The notes below the pieces were generated by a model. The model made no database searches. It was not told where the DNA came from and saw nothing but the letters and a program-made list of their open reading frames with translations. Shown piece after piece: positions 34,801-56,689 of a stretch of DNA of 64,000 nt. Numbering within the stretch: the stretch's first letter is position 1; the number at the start of each line of letters is the position of its first letter. The stretch spans positions 7,435,863-7,499,862 of the forward strand of contig NC_061078.1 of the NCBI RefSeq assembly GCF_021917145.1, given 5' to 3'. The stretch is from Hypomesus transpacificus (Eukaryota > Chordata > Actinopteri > Osmeriformes > Osmeridae). The position numbers were made by a program, and so were the translations under genes.

Positions 34801-36199
34801 GGGTGGTTGAAGGACAGATTAGCACCCCAGAGGCAGCTCCGCTCTGTGATGTTAGGGTTAGGGTGATGTAAGGGGATTGGATCTGAGCTGTGTAATCCTG
34901 TATCCATCATAGGATCACTGACCAACACACTACCATAAAAGCAAGGCTGGTCCCAACCTCACACACATACACACATGGCTAGGGACACGTATCTGTGTTA
35001 CATGATCAGTTTTTATTTCACTTGAAGGGACAAAGAAACGCTCACACATGACTTGATGTTGACCTCCTTCTCTGTCTGCTGTGATGGAGGAGCGTCCCTC
35101 AAGATTCCCACACAGGAAGGAGCAGAAGAAAACCACAAGCCCAAAATAGCTGTGATTCATACATTATTACATACTGGGACTGAGGCTGGGGCTGGGGCTG
35201 AGGCTGAGGCGTAGGCCTAAAGCTGAGGCTGGGGGTTCTCTTCCTCTCCCGACACACTAGGCTTCACTAGAAGCAAGATTTCCAACCGCTTTATCATCCC
35301 AGTTCAGTGATGCCCCTAGGAGAGACTGTTGAAGTGACTTAAAGGACACATTAGAGAAACCTCATCACACATCAGAACATCAGAGAAGCCTCATTATCCT
35401 TCTGGAACATTAATAAACTATGATATCACCATATTCTAGAACATTAGAACGCGTCATCACATGCTGCAACCTCAGTAAACTCCCATCACTTTCTAGAACT
35501 GTAAAGAAGCCTCAGGGTTTAGGCTGACACTGCTGCCTGATACATCACGGCCAATCCCCGACCATGGAGGTATCAACCAGCCAATCACTTACTACGGACG
35601 TATTAGCCACTAATCACCAACCATGGTGAACAAGCCAATCACACATCATTGCTTTCTGATAAGCGGTTTTATAATGACAGCAGGGTATTGTGGGAAGGTG
35701 ATGCTGCCCTCTCCACTTTAGAGGTGGCGGGTGGCAGGGGTAGGGTGGGGATGGATAGGAGGCAGGAGGGTGGACGGAGAGCTGCAATTTCAGTGTTCTC
35801 TTTCTGTGAGTTCTGAGCCTAAGCCATGATTACTGGAACTGTGCCAGCGTCTACGTCATGTTATTGAGTGCATTTTGGGTTTGGGCTGATTCTGAAAGCC
35901 TCCAAAAGGGTGACATCTGGCAGGACAGTGTGTGTGTGCCTGCGTGTCTGTGTGTGTGGTTTTTATCAGACCTGTGAAAAAACGTGTGTGTGTGTGCAAT
36001 GCGTGTGTGCGTGTCAGCCTCCATGCGTGTTTGTGATTGTGCCCTCTGGGAAGCAGACCTCTATTCAGAGAGTCATTTCCTGAGGCAGCAGAGAGAAGCA
36101 GCAGGTGACCAGAAACCTCCCTCTAGCGTCACTCTGGTCTCCATGGGAACTCCCTGCCGCCGCTGTGCCTCTGGACCTGCTTCCAGCTGAGGAGTTTAA

Positions 36200-36340
36200 C
36201 AGCCCTGAAACGTGTCCGAAACAGCTCTGAAACAGCCCTGAAACAGCCCTGAAACAGCCCTGAAACAGCCCTGAAACGTGTCCGAAACAGCCCTGAAACA
36301 GCCCTGAAACAGCCCTGAAACAGCCCTGAAACAGCCCTGG
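36200..36340. repeat. 11-bp minisatellite
   Basis: About 12 copies of GAAACAGCCCT with two GTGTCC variants. Confidence 0.95.
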
Positions 36341-36375
36341 GATCTGGGACCACAAGCATAGGGCTGGGGGGCAGC

Positions 36376-36484
36376 CCAGCTAGGGCAGACCCTCATACAG
36401 GAGAGCCAGCTAGGGCAGACCCTCATACAGGAGAGCCAGCTAGGGAAGACCCTCATACAGGAGAGCCAGCTAGGGCAGACCCAC
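36376..36484. repeat. 30-bp tandem repeat
   Basis: About 3.6 copies of a unit starting CAGCTAGGGCAGACCCTCAT and ending ACAGGAGAGC. Confidence 0.95.
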
Positions 36485-37053
36485 CCAGTTTACTGTCTCA
36501 CTAGTCTGGCTCCTGAGACTCGATTGATTCCAGCCGACTGTGCTCAAGTACTTTAATTCACTCTTTAATGACTAAGACATGCTTCATAAAGCAAGTCATT
36601 ATGATGGGTTGTAAGGCATCGGCCAGCTAGGTTCAACAGGAGTGTGTGTGTGCGCGCGTGTGTGTCTGCACCTCTCCTCTGGGCTCGTCTGACCATTTTA
36701 GAGGGCATTATTCATGCGACCACACCACTCTCTGATTCAGCTGTGCTCCAGCTGTGTCACCACGGCACACACACACACACACACACACCACTAATGACAT
36801 TGATTGCGGGGGAGATGGAATCAATAACAGCTCAAGGTTTTTGTCATTGTGTGTGCAGCGTTGCCGTGTGTGGTGCTGTCTGCCTCTGCTCCGTGTCTTC
36901 AGGTGATGATTAGAACATTTCAAGCTACAGCCTGGGAATAAAGACAGATCTTTCTCCTCTTCTCTCCTCTCCCCACTTCTCCTAAGCGTGAACAATGGCC
37001 TCCAGTATGCGGGCAAAGGCATTAGTATTCTCTAGGCCTCTGAGGCAGAGAGT

Positions 37054-37057
<4 letters not shown>

Positions 37058-37131
<74 letters not shown>

Positions 37132-37172
37132 AAGAGAGAGAAAATGAGAGATGGAGGCGCTACTCTGCAATG
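37058..37172. repeat. (GA)n tract with a 23-bp tail shared with 47.6 kb
   Basis: A GA repeat of about 85 bases is followed by a tail (37150-37172, GATGGAGGCGCTACTCTGCA plus ATG). The tail is identical to the sequence after another GA repeat at 47585-47607. Confidence 0.9.
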
Positions 37173-39660
37173 CTCTGTCCCGTTTCTAATCTACCCTGTC
37201 CTGTTCTGTCTTGTTCAGCTCTTTTCAAATGCTGTTTTCCAAGAGAGCTCGAGAGAAACAGGGAGCAAATGCAACATGAGCCTGGTGTTGCACAGGAAGG
37301 AAGAGATTAAGACGTCCTGTTGGGATGCAGGCGAGGGGGATTTCAAATCAAACCAGTGTTAGCTGATAATTGCCCCCCATTTGCATCAATTAGCTATGTT
37401 GCGTTAAATACCCAGATACAAACGGGCTGTTGACACTGTCGTGAAATGTTATCTTGATTTTGTGGTTTAACAGTTGTCCAATTGTGTAATATCCACGAGG
37501 AGGTTCTCTAGGCACATGTACGTCGTTGTAGACCTTCTTGGACAACTGGCAGACACCTCACCCATGTTATGAGCTTTCTTACAGTACATGCAGGCAGTTC
37601 TAACCTTACAGGCTCTCATGGCTGATGTGAGCATGCAAGTGGCTCCCCGACACAGGCAGATGGTAGAGACGTGGACACACCGGACACTGACTGATTTCTG
37701 TCAACACACAAACACCGGCATGCTAGTCTGGTGTCAGCCAATAAAGATGATTCTGTGTGTTTTATTATGATTTTGTAGAATCATTAAGCTGGTGGGACAA
37801 CTTTTATGCTGGGATGTGTGTGTATGCCAGTTGGTGTGTGTGAGCTGGTGTGTGTTTGTGCTAGTGTGTATTTGCTAGTTGTTGTGTATGTACTGGTGTG
37901 TGTGTGTGTGTGTGTGTGTTGTGGCAGGTCCATTCTCATTCACATGGTAATGTATTCAGATTCAATAAAACCTGTCAAGTGTGTGAAATGTGCAGCCTGT
38001 CCCAAACAAAGCTGACATCTGGGGACATTGAGGACATTCTGGTTCGGAAACATGTTGATTTACACGTCAACTTTATACTTGCAAAAATGCTGTACACGTA
38101 TGTTACACATATGTAAATATACAGTCACACACCATGTGAGTGGTAATGCATTGCCATAGTAACTCTGTGGAATAATCAGCCTTAATCCAGACATGGAGGG
38201 AGAGATGGACTCAAAAAAAAAACAGAGGAGGTGAAAGGTCACTGGTCCCCCAGGAGAGGCTGTTACCCTTAGTTACCATTCTCTCACAGGGATAGGGGGA
38301 GGGAAGGGTGTGGCCCGGTTGTGGTGAGTGGAGGATGAAGGGGAGGAGGAGGGACAACATGGAGAACAATGCAAGACGGGGAAGATAAAGGAGAGAAAAG
38401 GGCCAGTGGGGGGGGGTGGGGGCAAATAGCCTGTGGAAGGCTGTCCATTGTGGTTGTTAAATTCACTATTGTACCTTTAGCCTGTGGGTTGAAGAAGACA
38501 GCCTTTGTTCATAACGTGTAGGTTGGTGTGTGTATGTGAGCTAGCGTCCTCCAAGTCTAGCTGCAGTCTTGTTGTCCTCCAGCCATAGCCCCACCCCGCA
38601 ATCACACACTGAAAGAGGGATGTACGGGAGAGTGTTCGTGTGTAGGGGGAGAGCCTTTTTGTGCAGGCCCGTGCAAGGGTAATTAGCCATTGTAATCACT
38701 GTGATGGAAAGCGTAATTATGGAGAGAGAAGGAGAGAAAGAGAGATGGTGCTGTGAAAGCAACAACAAACTCCTCAGAGAGCTGTTGTCATGCGTAACTG
38801 CTGGCGATGGCCCTGAGCAATGCTCGGTGAATGGACGAATGAGAGAAAGTAAAAGAGAGAAAAGTAGGATGGATGGATGGATGGATGGGAGAAAGATATT
38901 ATGGGAAAGAGAGGATGGGTGGATGGATGGAGAAGGCTCAGGGGAATGGGTCAATGTGAAACACTGCTAAAACTGCTGCATTGACACCTAATGTAATATG
39001 TCCTGACAATATGCTTCAACTGTGTGTGTCCTCTATAATAGAATTCCTCACGATTTGTGCTATCTTTCTGTGGCCTGATAACTTTTTAATGAGATTGCTG
39101 AACTGTTTCAGAGACCTGTATGAAGAAGCACCCGAAATAATCTTATTATATTCCCCCTCCCTATATCCCTCTTTCTCCTGACTTTGGGTCCCCCTCTACT
39201 GACCTACCTGCTAGAATGGTACAATAGAACAAGAGAAATAGACAGGACAGAGCTCCCAGGTGTATGGTTGTCTCTCTAGTACCAGAGGGTCAATTGCTTG
39301 ACTCATCTGCCAACTTCCCTCCATCACCCCCCCCCCCCACTCTCTCAAGATGCTTCTCATTTTTTCTGGCACAGTGTCAGGCTTTTGTCCAACCCAGTGG
39401 GGATGTATTGAGTGAGGTGTTGCATTGTGGGACTCGTAGTATTGCCTAGTAAGCAGTGCCGCTGCTCTGGGTGTGTAAGTAAATGAGAAGCTGTCCAACT
39501 CAATAGTGGTAATGGATCGGCCTGTCAGAGGGAAAGGAAGAGATGCAGACGGAGTCAGTGTGTGTGTACGTGTGTGTGTGCAGCCTTGCTATTAATGACT
39601 GTTTCTTTGTGTTTGTCAGGACTGTGACTGTAGCCATGCATGGCCTGTAAGCAGCATATC

Positions 39661-49662
<10,002 letters not shown>

Positions 49663-50229
49663 GGATATCTCTGCTCCTCCTGTGAATGGTTACAAGAACT
49701 TTGATGGACATGACGGACTGACAAATGACATGCCGAGGACAGCTTCACTTCCTGTGGGCAGGAAGAGACTTCTTTTCATCTTCTTCTCTGCCTTGTGATG
49801 ACTTGTTGACTACTACCATTATTCCTCCATCCCTGCTCTAACACCAGGCATACTCCGAGACAGAGAATGTTAACCTTATTTTTTGGTTGTTGTTTGTTTG
49901 TTGTCTGTGCTTTGTTTGTCCTCTGCGTGAGAAACAGGAAGTGAGTGAATGAATGAATGAATGCATTGATTTTTAAATCCATATAAATGTAATTAGTTCC
50001 TGTGTGTCAGCGTACTTCCTGTGTACTTTATTTCTTGGTGATGTAAATATATGATGTGCTAATGAGGGGGGTGGATTTTGCAGGTCATGGGGGAATGTGT
50101 ACTGAATGTCGGGGTACAGGAGGGAAGAAGGGAGGAGAGTAAAGATAAGGGTGTGGAAGTCGGAGGAGAGAAGAACTTGATAGAGAGACAGTTCAGCACT
50201 GCTGTCATTGTAGTTTAGATGGACTGTAA

Positions 50230-50300
50230 AAGAGCCGGCCTGGGATTGAACCCGGGTTATTTCCCCTTGCTCAGCAGATCCACATCACATTAGACCAAGG
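50230..50300 (-). repeat. tRNA-like or SINE-like remnant
   Basis: The minus strand has GGGTTCAATCCC, a pol III B-box/T-arm word, followed by AGGCCGGCTC, and about 40 bases before it an A-box-like TGGTCTAATGTG. Acceptor-stem pairing is not convincing, so this is not a functional tRNA call. Confidence 0.3.
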
Positions 50301-50607
50301 TTAGCAGGTGAAGGTCCGAGTGATTAAAGGCCATATCCTTCAGATGAGGGCAATACTGCAGTTCTACCATACTATGACCATGTCATTCTAATGGTTGTGT
50401 AAGTCTCTTTTTTAAATCCTCATGTATGTTGGCAACCATTTTGATGAACAGCACATTCTCACATACGTAGTTCTGAACTATTGTTTAAGCTTCTTTGAAT
50501 TCAAATCAGTGTTTGAAACTTGAAATAATATTTTCTATGTGTGCTATACTGTACCACAGTAACTTTATCAAGTTATTCTGTCCCAAACGGAAGCTATTGT
50601 TCTGACT

Positions 50608-50806
50608 GGGTGTTGAGTGTGTTGTCTTGTGAGTGCGTGTTGAGTGTGTCGTCTTGTGAGTGGGTGTTGAGTGTGTTGTCGTGTGAGTGGGTGTTGAGTG
50701 TGTCATTTTGTGAGTGGGTGTTGAGTGTGTTGTCTTGTGAGTGCGTGTTGAGTGTGTTGTCTTGTGAGTGGGTGTTGAGTGTGTCATCTTGTGAGTGGGT
50801 GTTGTG
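50608..50806. repeat. 27-bp minisatellite in the apba2 3' untranslated region
   Basis: About seven copies of a unit starting GGGTGTTGAGTGTGTTGTCT and ending TGTGAGT. Confidence 0.93.
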
Positions 50807-50852
50807 TGTCGTCGTGAGAGCTGTGCCCATTGCCATTGCTAGAATGTGTGTA

Positions 50853-50858
50853 AATAAA
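50853..50858 (+). promoter_or_regulatory. Poly(A) signal, apba2
   Basis: AATAAA about 1.19 kb after the apba2 stop. Confidence 0.5.
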
Positions 50859-51354
50859 GAGAATCTCATCTAGTATTGTGCTCAAGTAAGACCCACTGTT
50901 CGGTTACTGAAAATATCTTCATTTCCTGTGTGAGCATTGACAGAGTGAAAGCTGAGCTTCCCACTGTGACTGAGTGAGCCAGGCCACTAGACAGCTCCTG
51001 GTTCAACTTCATTGTACTGAACATTAGAAAACGTAACCATACATTTATCTATGTGCATGCCTCTTAAGATAGTGTCACGTCAATGAGACAAGATAATAAA
51101 ACATTAAATAAAACCCACTGAAATGTGTCTGGGTCAGCGTGACATTTTTAGGTGTCCGATGAGAATGTTTTGTCTTTTGGTTGTATTCTTTCATTGAAAG
51201 GCATCATTCTACAGTACGGATTCTTCAGTGTGAATACCAGAGAATCAGGGTGAGGAACGTGTTGCAAGTTTCTGATTCTTTACCACCCCCTTGTGGCAGT
51301 AGTTGGAAAGTGTATAAAGTAACATTGGGGACATCAACTGTCTTTATGATAACG

Positions 51355-51360
51355 TTTATT
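51355..51360 (-). promoter_or_regulatory. Poly(A) signal, sord
   Basis: TTTATT on the plus strand reads AATAAA on the minus strand, about 180 bases after the sord stop codon. It leaves a short gap to the end of the convergent apba2 transcript. Confidence 0.6.
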
Positions 51361-51541
51361 TTAGCACTGTTTTATCATAGCCATTCAATCAATACTATTC
51401 TACTATGATTGCTTGGCAGTACATCATCTTGCAGCAGCTTGAAAATACAGAGATAAAAACATGACAAAGTAAACTTCCTTTGGGTTTTTTCTGTATCTAT
51501 CCGTCTCTAGATTTAGTATGCGAGATGTTCCTCCACGTTCC

Positions 51542-54453
51542 TCAAGGCTCCTGGTCATTCTTGTCACACTTGAGCATGACCTTGACGCCCAGCCCCTGGC
51601 GTGTGGTCTCAAAGGCGTGCACCGCCTGCTCCAGAGGGAAGCGGTGTGTCACCAGGGGCTTCACGTTCACCTTCCCAGACGCTAGCATGGCTATGGCCAT
51701 GGGCCAGCTTGAACGCAACAACACGCACACACAGACATAGACACATCCGGGCACACATAGATCAACAAGCACAGACACACACTACATGTTAATATGACGT
51801 GACATCGTTTTGAGTGGATACAGGAGGCACACAGGAATCGGAGGATCTCTACGTACGTGTTGCAGTAGCGGAACACCCCCCTGATGTCCACCTCCCTGAT
51901 GGCCGCGTTGAGCAGAGGTACCGTGGTCATCTCAGAACCCATTCCCACCAGGACCACCACTCCCCCGGGACGGGTCGCCTGGAGGGGCACAACACGCATC
52001 ACTACCAGGCTGGGGGGAACCATACACATTCCTAAAAGGGGGGTCTACGTACATAGATGGCTGTCTGGACGCTGCTCTCCACACCAGTGCACTCGATACT
52101 GATGTGTGGCTGAGCTCCCAGCATGCCTTGCACCGTGGCGGCCAGGTCCTGAGCACCGCCGGCCCGCTGCACCGTCACGGGGAAGTCTGCCCCCAGATCT
52201 TTCGCCATTGCCAAACGGTCGGTAGACAGATCTGAGGGACGATGAAAGGAACAATATCAGGCACAGAGACAGTGACGATGGGAATATGAACTGGATGGTT
52301 AGATGGAGAAATTGATGGTCTTACCAGTGATGATCACCTGGGCAGCACCCATCGCCTTGGCGACCAGGAGACACACAAGCCCAATGGGTCCTGTGATAAG
52401 AGGATGAACAACATGTCAGCAGAGGAGAGTCTGAGGACACAGACAACAGACCCCAGAAACTGAAATTGAAGCCATGAGAGACAGAAACAGAGACAACAGG
52501 GAGAGAGCTACAGTATCTACTGCTTGGCTGCAGTTCCCAGCCTACAGGGGTAATCTGGAAATGTGCCAGTGTAGCTGTGCATTGTGAAAGAGCAGACCTG
52601 AGGTCAGCCAGGAACATGTGGGTCAAGCATGCATTTTTACATTGTTAATGGTTCATGTGTTCATGCTCCAGCACAGATGAGTTACAGATTAGACCTGGTA
52701 CTACTGGTGTTTGGGTAAACTGGTTTCATGGTGTTTTGTTGTGTCCAAGTGATTCTGTCTTTCAAGACTACACCTTGTGTGTTGCTCTGATTCACCATCT
52801 TAGAAGTCTTAAATTGTTCTGTTAAATTGCAGTTTTCATCATGCTTTATATGTGTGGAGTATCACAATGTGATAAAAAAAATAGGGCCTGGACAGTCATT
52901 GGCTAATACCACAGTATCACTGTAAGTGACAGACAGATGATCCAATCAGTAGCTTACCTGCCCCACAAATGAGCACACTACTGCCCAGGGTGACCCCAGC
53001 ACGGCGGCAGGCGTGAATCCCCACAGACAGAGGCTCGATCAACGCTCCCTCTTCAAACGTCACGTTGTCAGGCAGTCTGCTCACACAAAAAAACACAGGT
53101 TAAAACAATTGCAAGAATGGTCTTAGTCTTGTATAGGTTCTTTCCATGTCTGTGTGAGACTGGCTGAGACAGACCGGGGTGAGAATGATAGACGAGCAGG
53201 GTGTGACTGACTTGTAGCAGAAGTTGGCGCTGTGTTTATAGTAGCGGCACAAGTTGCCATCGTCAGGCGGGGTGGCACAGAAGAAGATGGTGGGCGAAAG
53301 GTTGTAGTGTCCTGCCTTGAAAAACTCATCTTCCTCCCTGGGAACACCAGGCTCCACCGCTACTCTGTCTCCTGCTCAGAGAAGATGATGCACAGTCAGG
53401 GTATCTGGGGTGTGTGGAGGGTCAGCGTGAGGTCAGGGTATCTGGGGTGTGTGGAGGGTCAGTGTATCTGGGGTGTGTGGAGGGTCAGTGTATCTGGGGT
53501 GTGTGGAGGGTCAGTGTATCTGGGGTGTGTGGAGGGTCAGTGTATCTGGGGTGTGTGGAGGGTCAGTGTGAGGTGGTACTCGCCTGGCTGGAGGTGCTTA
53601 ACATTGGAGCCCACCTTGACCACCCTGCCAGCAGCCTCATGTCCCAGCACCATAGGCTTCTGCACAACAAAGTCCCCAATGCGTCCGTTTTGCCAGTAGT
53701 GCACGTCCGACCCACATATCCCCACAGAGTGCATCTGCAGCAGCACCTCTGCAGGAGACAGGGAGATACAGTATGGACAGAAGAGCATGTGGAACATCTG
53801 GAGGAGATACTATACTGTACTCTGTATTGATTGGATGGCTAGGTGAATGAGAATCAGAAAGGGATTTATTCGTCATGAAAGTTTGCACAGACAAGGAATT
53901 TACTTTGGCAGGAAGGTGCATACAATAAACATATAGGAACCTAAAATTAAAATATGTGGACTTTCTATACTAAGGGTACATAAACTAGCTGTACTAAGTG
54001 GAATTAGAATTAAATAAAATGTACAATAAAATAAAATATAGGTTGCCATAAAATAAATATAAGTTAATAAAATATAAGTATTATAATCACTGTCGCACTG
54101 GAACACATGATGTTCTACACGACAAATATATTGGGCACACACCACAATCTGCACTGTACTGAACGATTAAAAATTGAAAGAATGTCAGACATGAAAGTTA
54201 TCACTTCAGGGCTGTTTCGTACTGATCTGGAAGAAGAACATGCAGTTACTTTCTTACCATTTGGACCTGGTTCAGGAATGGGGCGTTGCTCCTGCAAGCA
54301 ATGTATCTAGGTGTCACTCGCAAGTGTTCATTAAACTGCAGTTTATTTCCCTATTAGCAAATTATACAAATTCGAATCAAGTCATAATAAGTTTACCAAT
54401 CGTAGGTCCCCTTTAGCGTGCAGCACCACGGACAGATTCTCTGCTTTCTCCAT
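51542..54453 (-). CDS. sord: Sorbitol dehydrogenase
   Basis: Nine exons: 54453-54397, 54291-54258, 53748-53584, 53371-53212, 53076-52958, 52390-52325, 52231-52053, 51978-51857 and 51707-51542. All are in phase, giving 355 residues (human 357). The zinc site is intact: Cys42 in GICGSD and His67-Glu68 in LGHEA, plus the Glu of ALIEPLSVG. The Rossmann motif GAGPIG follows. The enzyme oxidises sorbitol to fructose with NAD+ in the cytosol, the second step of the polyol pathway. Exon 3 ends [10 protein letters not shown] at a GC donor (G|GCGAGT, 53583-53582); no in-frame GT alternative fits, so intron 3 is GC-AG. That intron is mostly a 26-bp minisatellite. The 567-base intron 5 (52391-52957) holds nothing notable. 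The gene is convergent with apba2 and head-to-head with the LRR gene. Confidence 0.96.
53395..53577. repeat. 26-bp minisatellite filling sord intron 3
   Basis: About seven units of GGTCAGTGTATCTGGGGTGT plus GTGGAG, two of them rearranged. It begins about 6-15 bases past the GC donor. Confidence 0.93.
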
Positions 54454-54908
54454 TTCGATAAACGCAATGTGCGAGGTAGCTTACTGCAGGCTTGAACACA
54501 TGAAGATGTCGTTTCCAGCGTTTAATTTGGCAATTTATTAGCTAGCTGATCAAAGTTCGGCTTCCTCCTCCTCTCGTGGGCAGCCGCCAAAACAAAGCAT
54601 GTGATTGGAGTAACGTGAGGGAAGAGCCTTCCATTTCGGAAGCGGCTCGGGACATTCACTGAGCAAATTACAGCAACGCAATACATGAGGAGTTACGTGC
54701 AGAAGCCGTGGTATAGTAAGAATGACATATTTATTTATTCTAATCTCATGCACAAAACCCCAAAACAGTGCGCATGTCAATGAAATTACAGTTTTTTATG
54801 CACTGTCCCCCTACTGAATGACATAATCTACCACGCCCACTACTCATTCACATGAGCCATTCACAAGCAGAGGTTCCAGGTTCAGGAAGCGTTGCTATGG
54901 CAACAGAA
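54454..54908. promoter_or_regulatory. Shared upstream region of sord and the LRR gene with an X-box
   Basis: About 450-570 bases separate the divergent start regions. At 54891-54904 lies GTTGCTATGGCAAC, which fits the RFX X-box consensus (GTHNYYATRRNAAC) at every position. It is close to the presumed start of the LRR gene. Confidence 0.6.
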
Positions 54909-54976
54909 CATGGACGCGGAATTAATTTTCTTTATTCTGCCATCGCTCTCCTATTCCACCGACTCTCTTGATACAG

Positions 54977-56508
54977 TATGACATCGACAAGCGAGTTATT
55001 AACGTGGAAGTACACAAAGAGATAATGGATGTCGACGATATTATAAATGAATGTGCTTGCCAACATTTGGAAAAGTTAAATATTAGCCATAGAGGCCTGG
55101 TTATACTGCCACCTACACTATCAAAACTAGTCAAATTAAAAAAGCTGTTTTTGAATGACAATTGTCTCCTCTTTCCCCCAATCGAGGTAAGGCTAGTCTA
55201 TCATAGTACCAGCTGCATGTAATTTGCAAAGTGGCGTGCTTGCTTTCATTACTACCTTCAAAAAAGAACATGTATCCTACACAGCATAGTTTATTAGAGA
55301 TTACTCTTGGCCTTGAACAGGACACAACACCTATAGTATACATGGTCTTATTTCTCGTCTGCTGTGTGCTGTAGATTCTGCATCTTGACCAGCTGGAGGA
55401 GCTGGTTCTGGATGGCAACCAGCTAACCATGCTTCCCAGTGACATCGGATCCCTCAGGAACCTCACCATCCTGGGGCTCAATCACAACCCCATCTCCGTC
55501 CTACCGGATGCCATAGGTGACCTGGCAAACCTGAAGGTGCTGTGGGCAGCTTCCTGTGGCCTCTTCCAGCTTCCTGCCTCCCTCGGGCAACTCAGCAGGT
55601 TACAGAAGCTGGGCTTGAACAACAACAGGATCAGCTGCCTACCCCCTGAGATGGGCCAGCTCCAGGCCCTGCTCTGGTTGAACCTGGCTGGGAACCAGCT
55701 GACCTATCTCCCTGATGAGACACACAACCTTCACTCTCTGGTCTTCATCAATCTAGATAGAAACCACTTTAATCATGTCCCTAAATCCCTGTCTGGTCAG
55801 TGCTTTTGTAGAGTTGCCCAAGAACGTTGCCCAATAGTTATGGGTACTAAATGTTGTGTGTAGAGACTGAGATTGGGTATCCAATACATTATTGTTTTTT
55901 GACAATTTGCCAGTATCAGAATGATGCCCTATATTAAGAAGCTAAGCACATTCTTGTCATTTCAAATAACCAGCAATCAAGTACAGATGTGCTGTATATT
56001 CACAGATATGTCCAATCTTCAAATTATGAGTATGAAGTTCAATGCTGTTACATCTCTGGAGGATGACATCATCATTGGGTTCAGTAAACTGACTAAGCTG
56101 GACCTGAGAGAATCCCTCCTTGAGGACAGACCTCCTCACTGGAAGGTAATAAACCTCATCATCACATCATCAGTTTGATTACTCGCCAAAATTACACATA
56201 ACTGATCAAATTCCAACTTCAAACAGTTTCAGTGTTGTTATTTTAAAAATGTGAACCATTTGTTTGGAAATTAAAAAGGAATTATTTCAATGAGGACCTT
56301 TGATTTGTAATCAAAAGCTCTTTTCTAATATGTTACGAGTGTAGAGGTTTATTCATAATATACTTTTCTGTGTGATGTATTTGACACAAACAAAATCTTG
56401 TTTTCACAACTTTAATTTTGTTTCATCATTTTGACATAGGGCTTGGACTTCATTTTGCTGGGGAAACTCAACGTCACAGAGGAGACAGACATATCCGAGT
56501 CTAGATGA
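54977..56508 (+). CDS. Leucine-rich-repeat protein, unassigned
   Basis: Four exons: about 54977-55186, 55375-55795, 56006-56145 and 56440-56508 (stop TGA 56506-56508). The product is almost wholly LRRs of the short 23-residue type, consensus L..L.L..N.L..LP..I..L. About nine repeats run from LEKLNISHRGLVILPPTL to LTKLDLRESLLED, with a short C-terminal cap. There is no signal peptide or membrane segment, so it is probably cytosolic. From the first in-frame ATG (55025) the product is about 263 residues. The frame stays open upstream to a good acceptor (CTTGATACAG|TATGAC, 54977), so an additional 5' exon may exist. I do not recognise an orthologue with confidence. The X-box upstream hints at a ciliary or testis role (inference). 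AATAAA at 56618-56623 fits its poly(A) signal. Confidence 0.85.
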
Positions 56509-56689
56509 GTCTGAGTCTAGAATGATCAGACTATAGATGCCTAAATGCATTGTGCTGTGTTGATACCACATCATGCTCATTAAAGAATGATGTCACGCTT
56601 GTGGTAGTATATCATGCAATAAATATAGATGTCAATCACGTACACGGCTCTACAGTATATGGTTGTGTCTCTGTTGGTTCCCTATGGCT

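Larger units (their letters stand above)
29458..39619. other. Putative first intron of apba2, repeat-rich, no recognised exon
   Basis: Contents in order: pyrimidine-rich DNA (29885-30170), the 44-bp minisatellite (31.5 kb), CA-rich DNA (32.6-32.75 kb), long (CT)n and (GT)n tracts (32.9-33.2 kb), GA-rich DNA (33.85-34.06 and 34.17-34.58 kb), a four-unit GGGAGTTGTAGTCT repeat (34.66-34.78 kb), 11-bp and 30-bp minisatellites (36.2-36.5 kb), a (GA)n tract (37.06 kb), GGAT repeats near 38.87 kb and a C-run at 39327-39340. Confidence 0.5.
49663..50852 (+). other. apba2 3' untranslated region
   Basis: Runs from the stop codon to an AATAAA at 50853-50858. It contains a tRNA-like fragment near 50.23 kb and a 27-bp minisatellite at 50.6-50.8 kb. 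Further AATAAA words at 51095-51100 and 51107-51112 could extend it. Confidence 0.55.

Noticed and set aside
36065-36456. Overlapping open frames with GCFRAVSGLFQ repeats
   Set aside because: Produced by the 11-bp minisatellite; three frames are open at once, with no start context or homologue.
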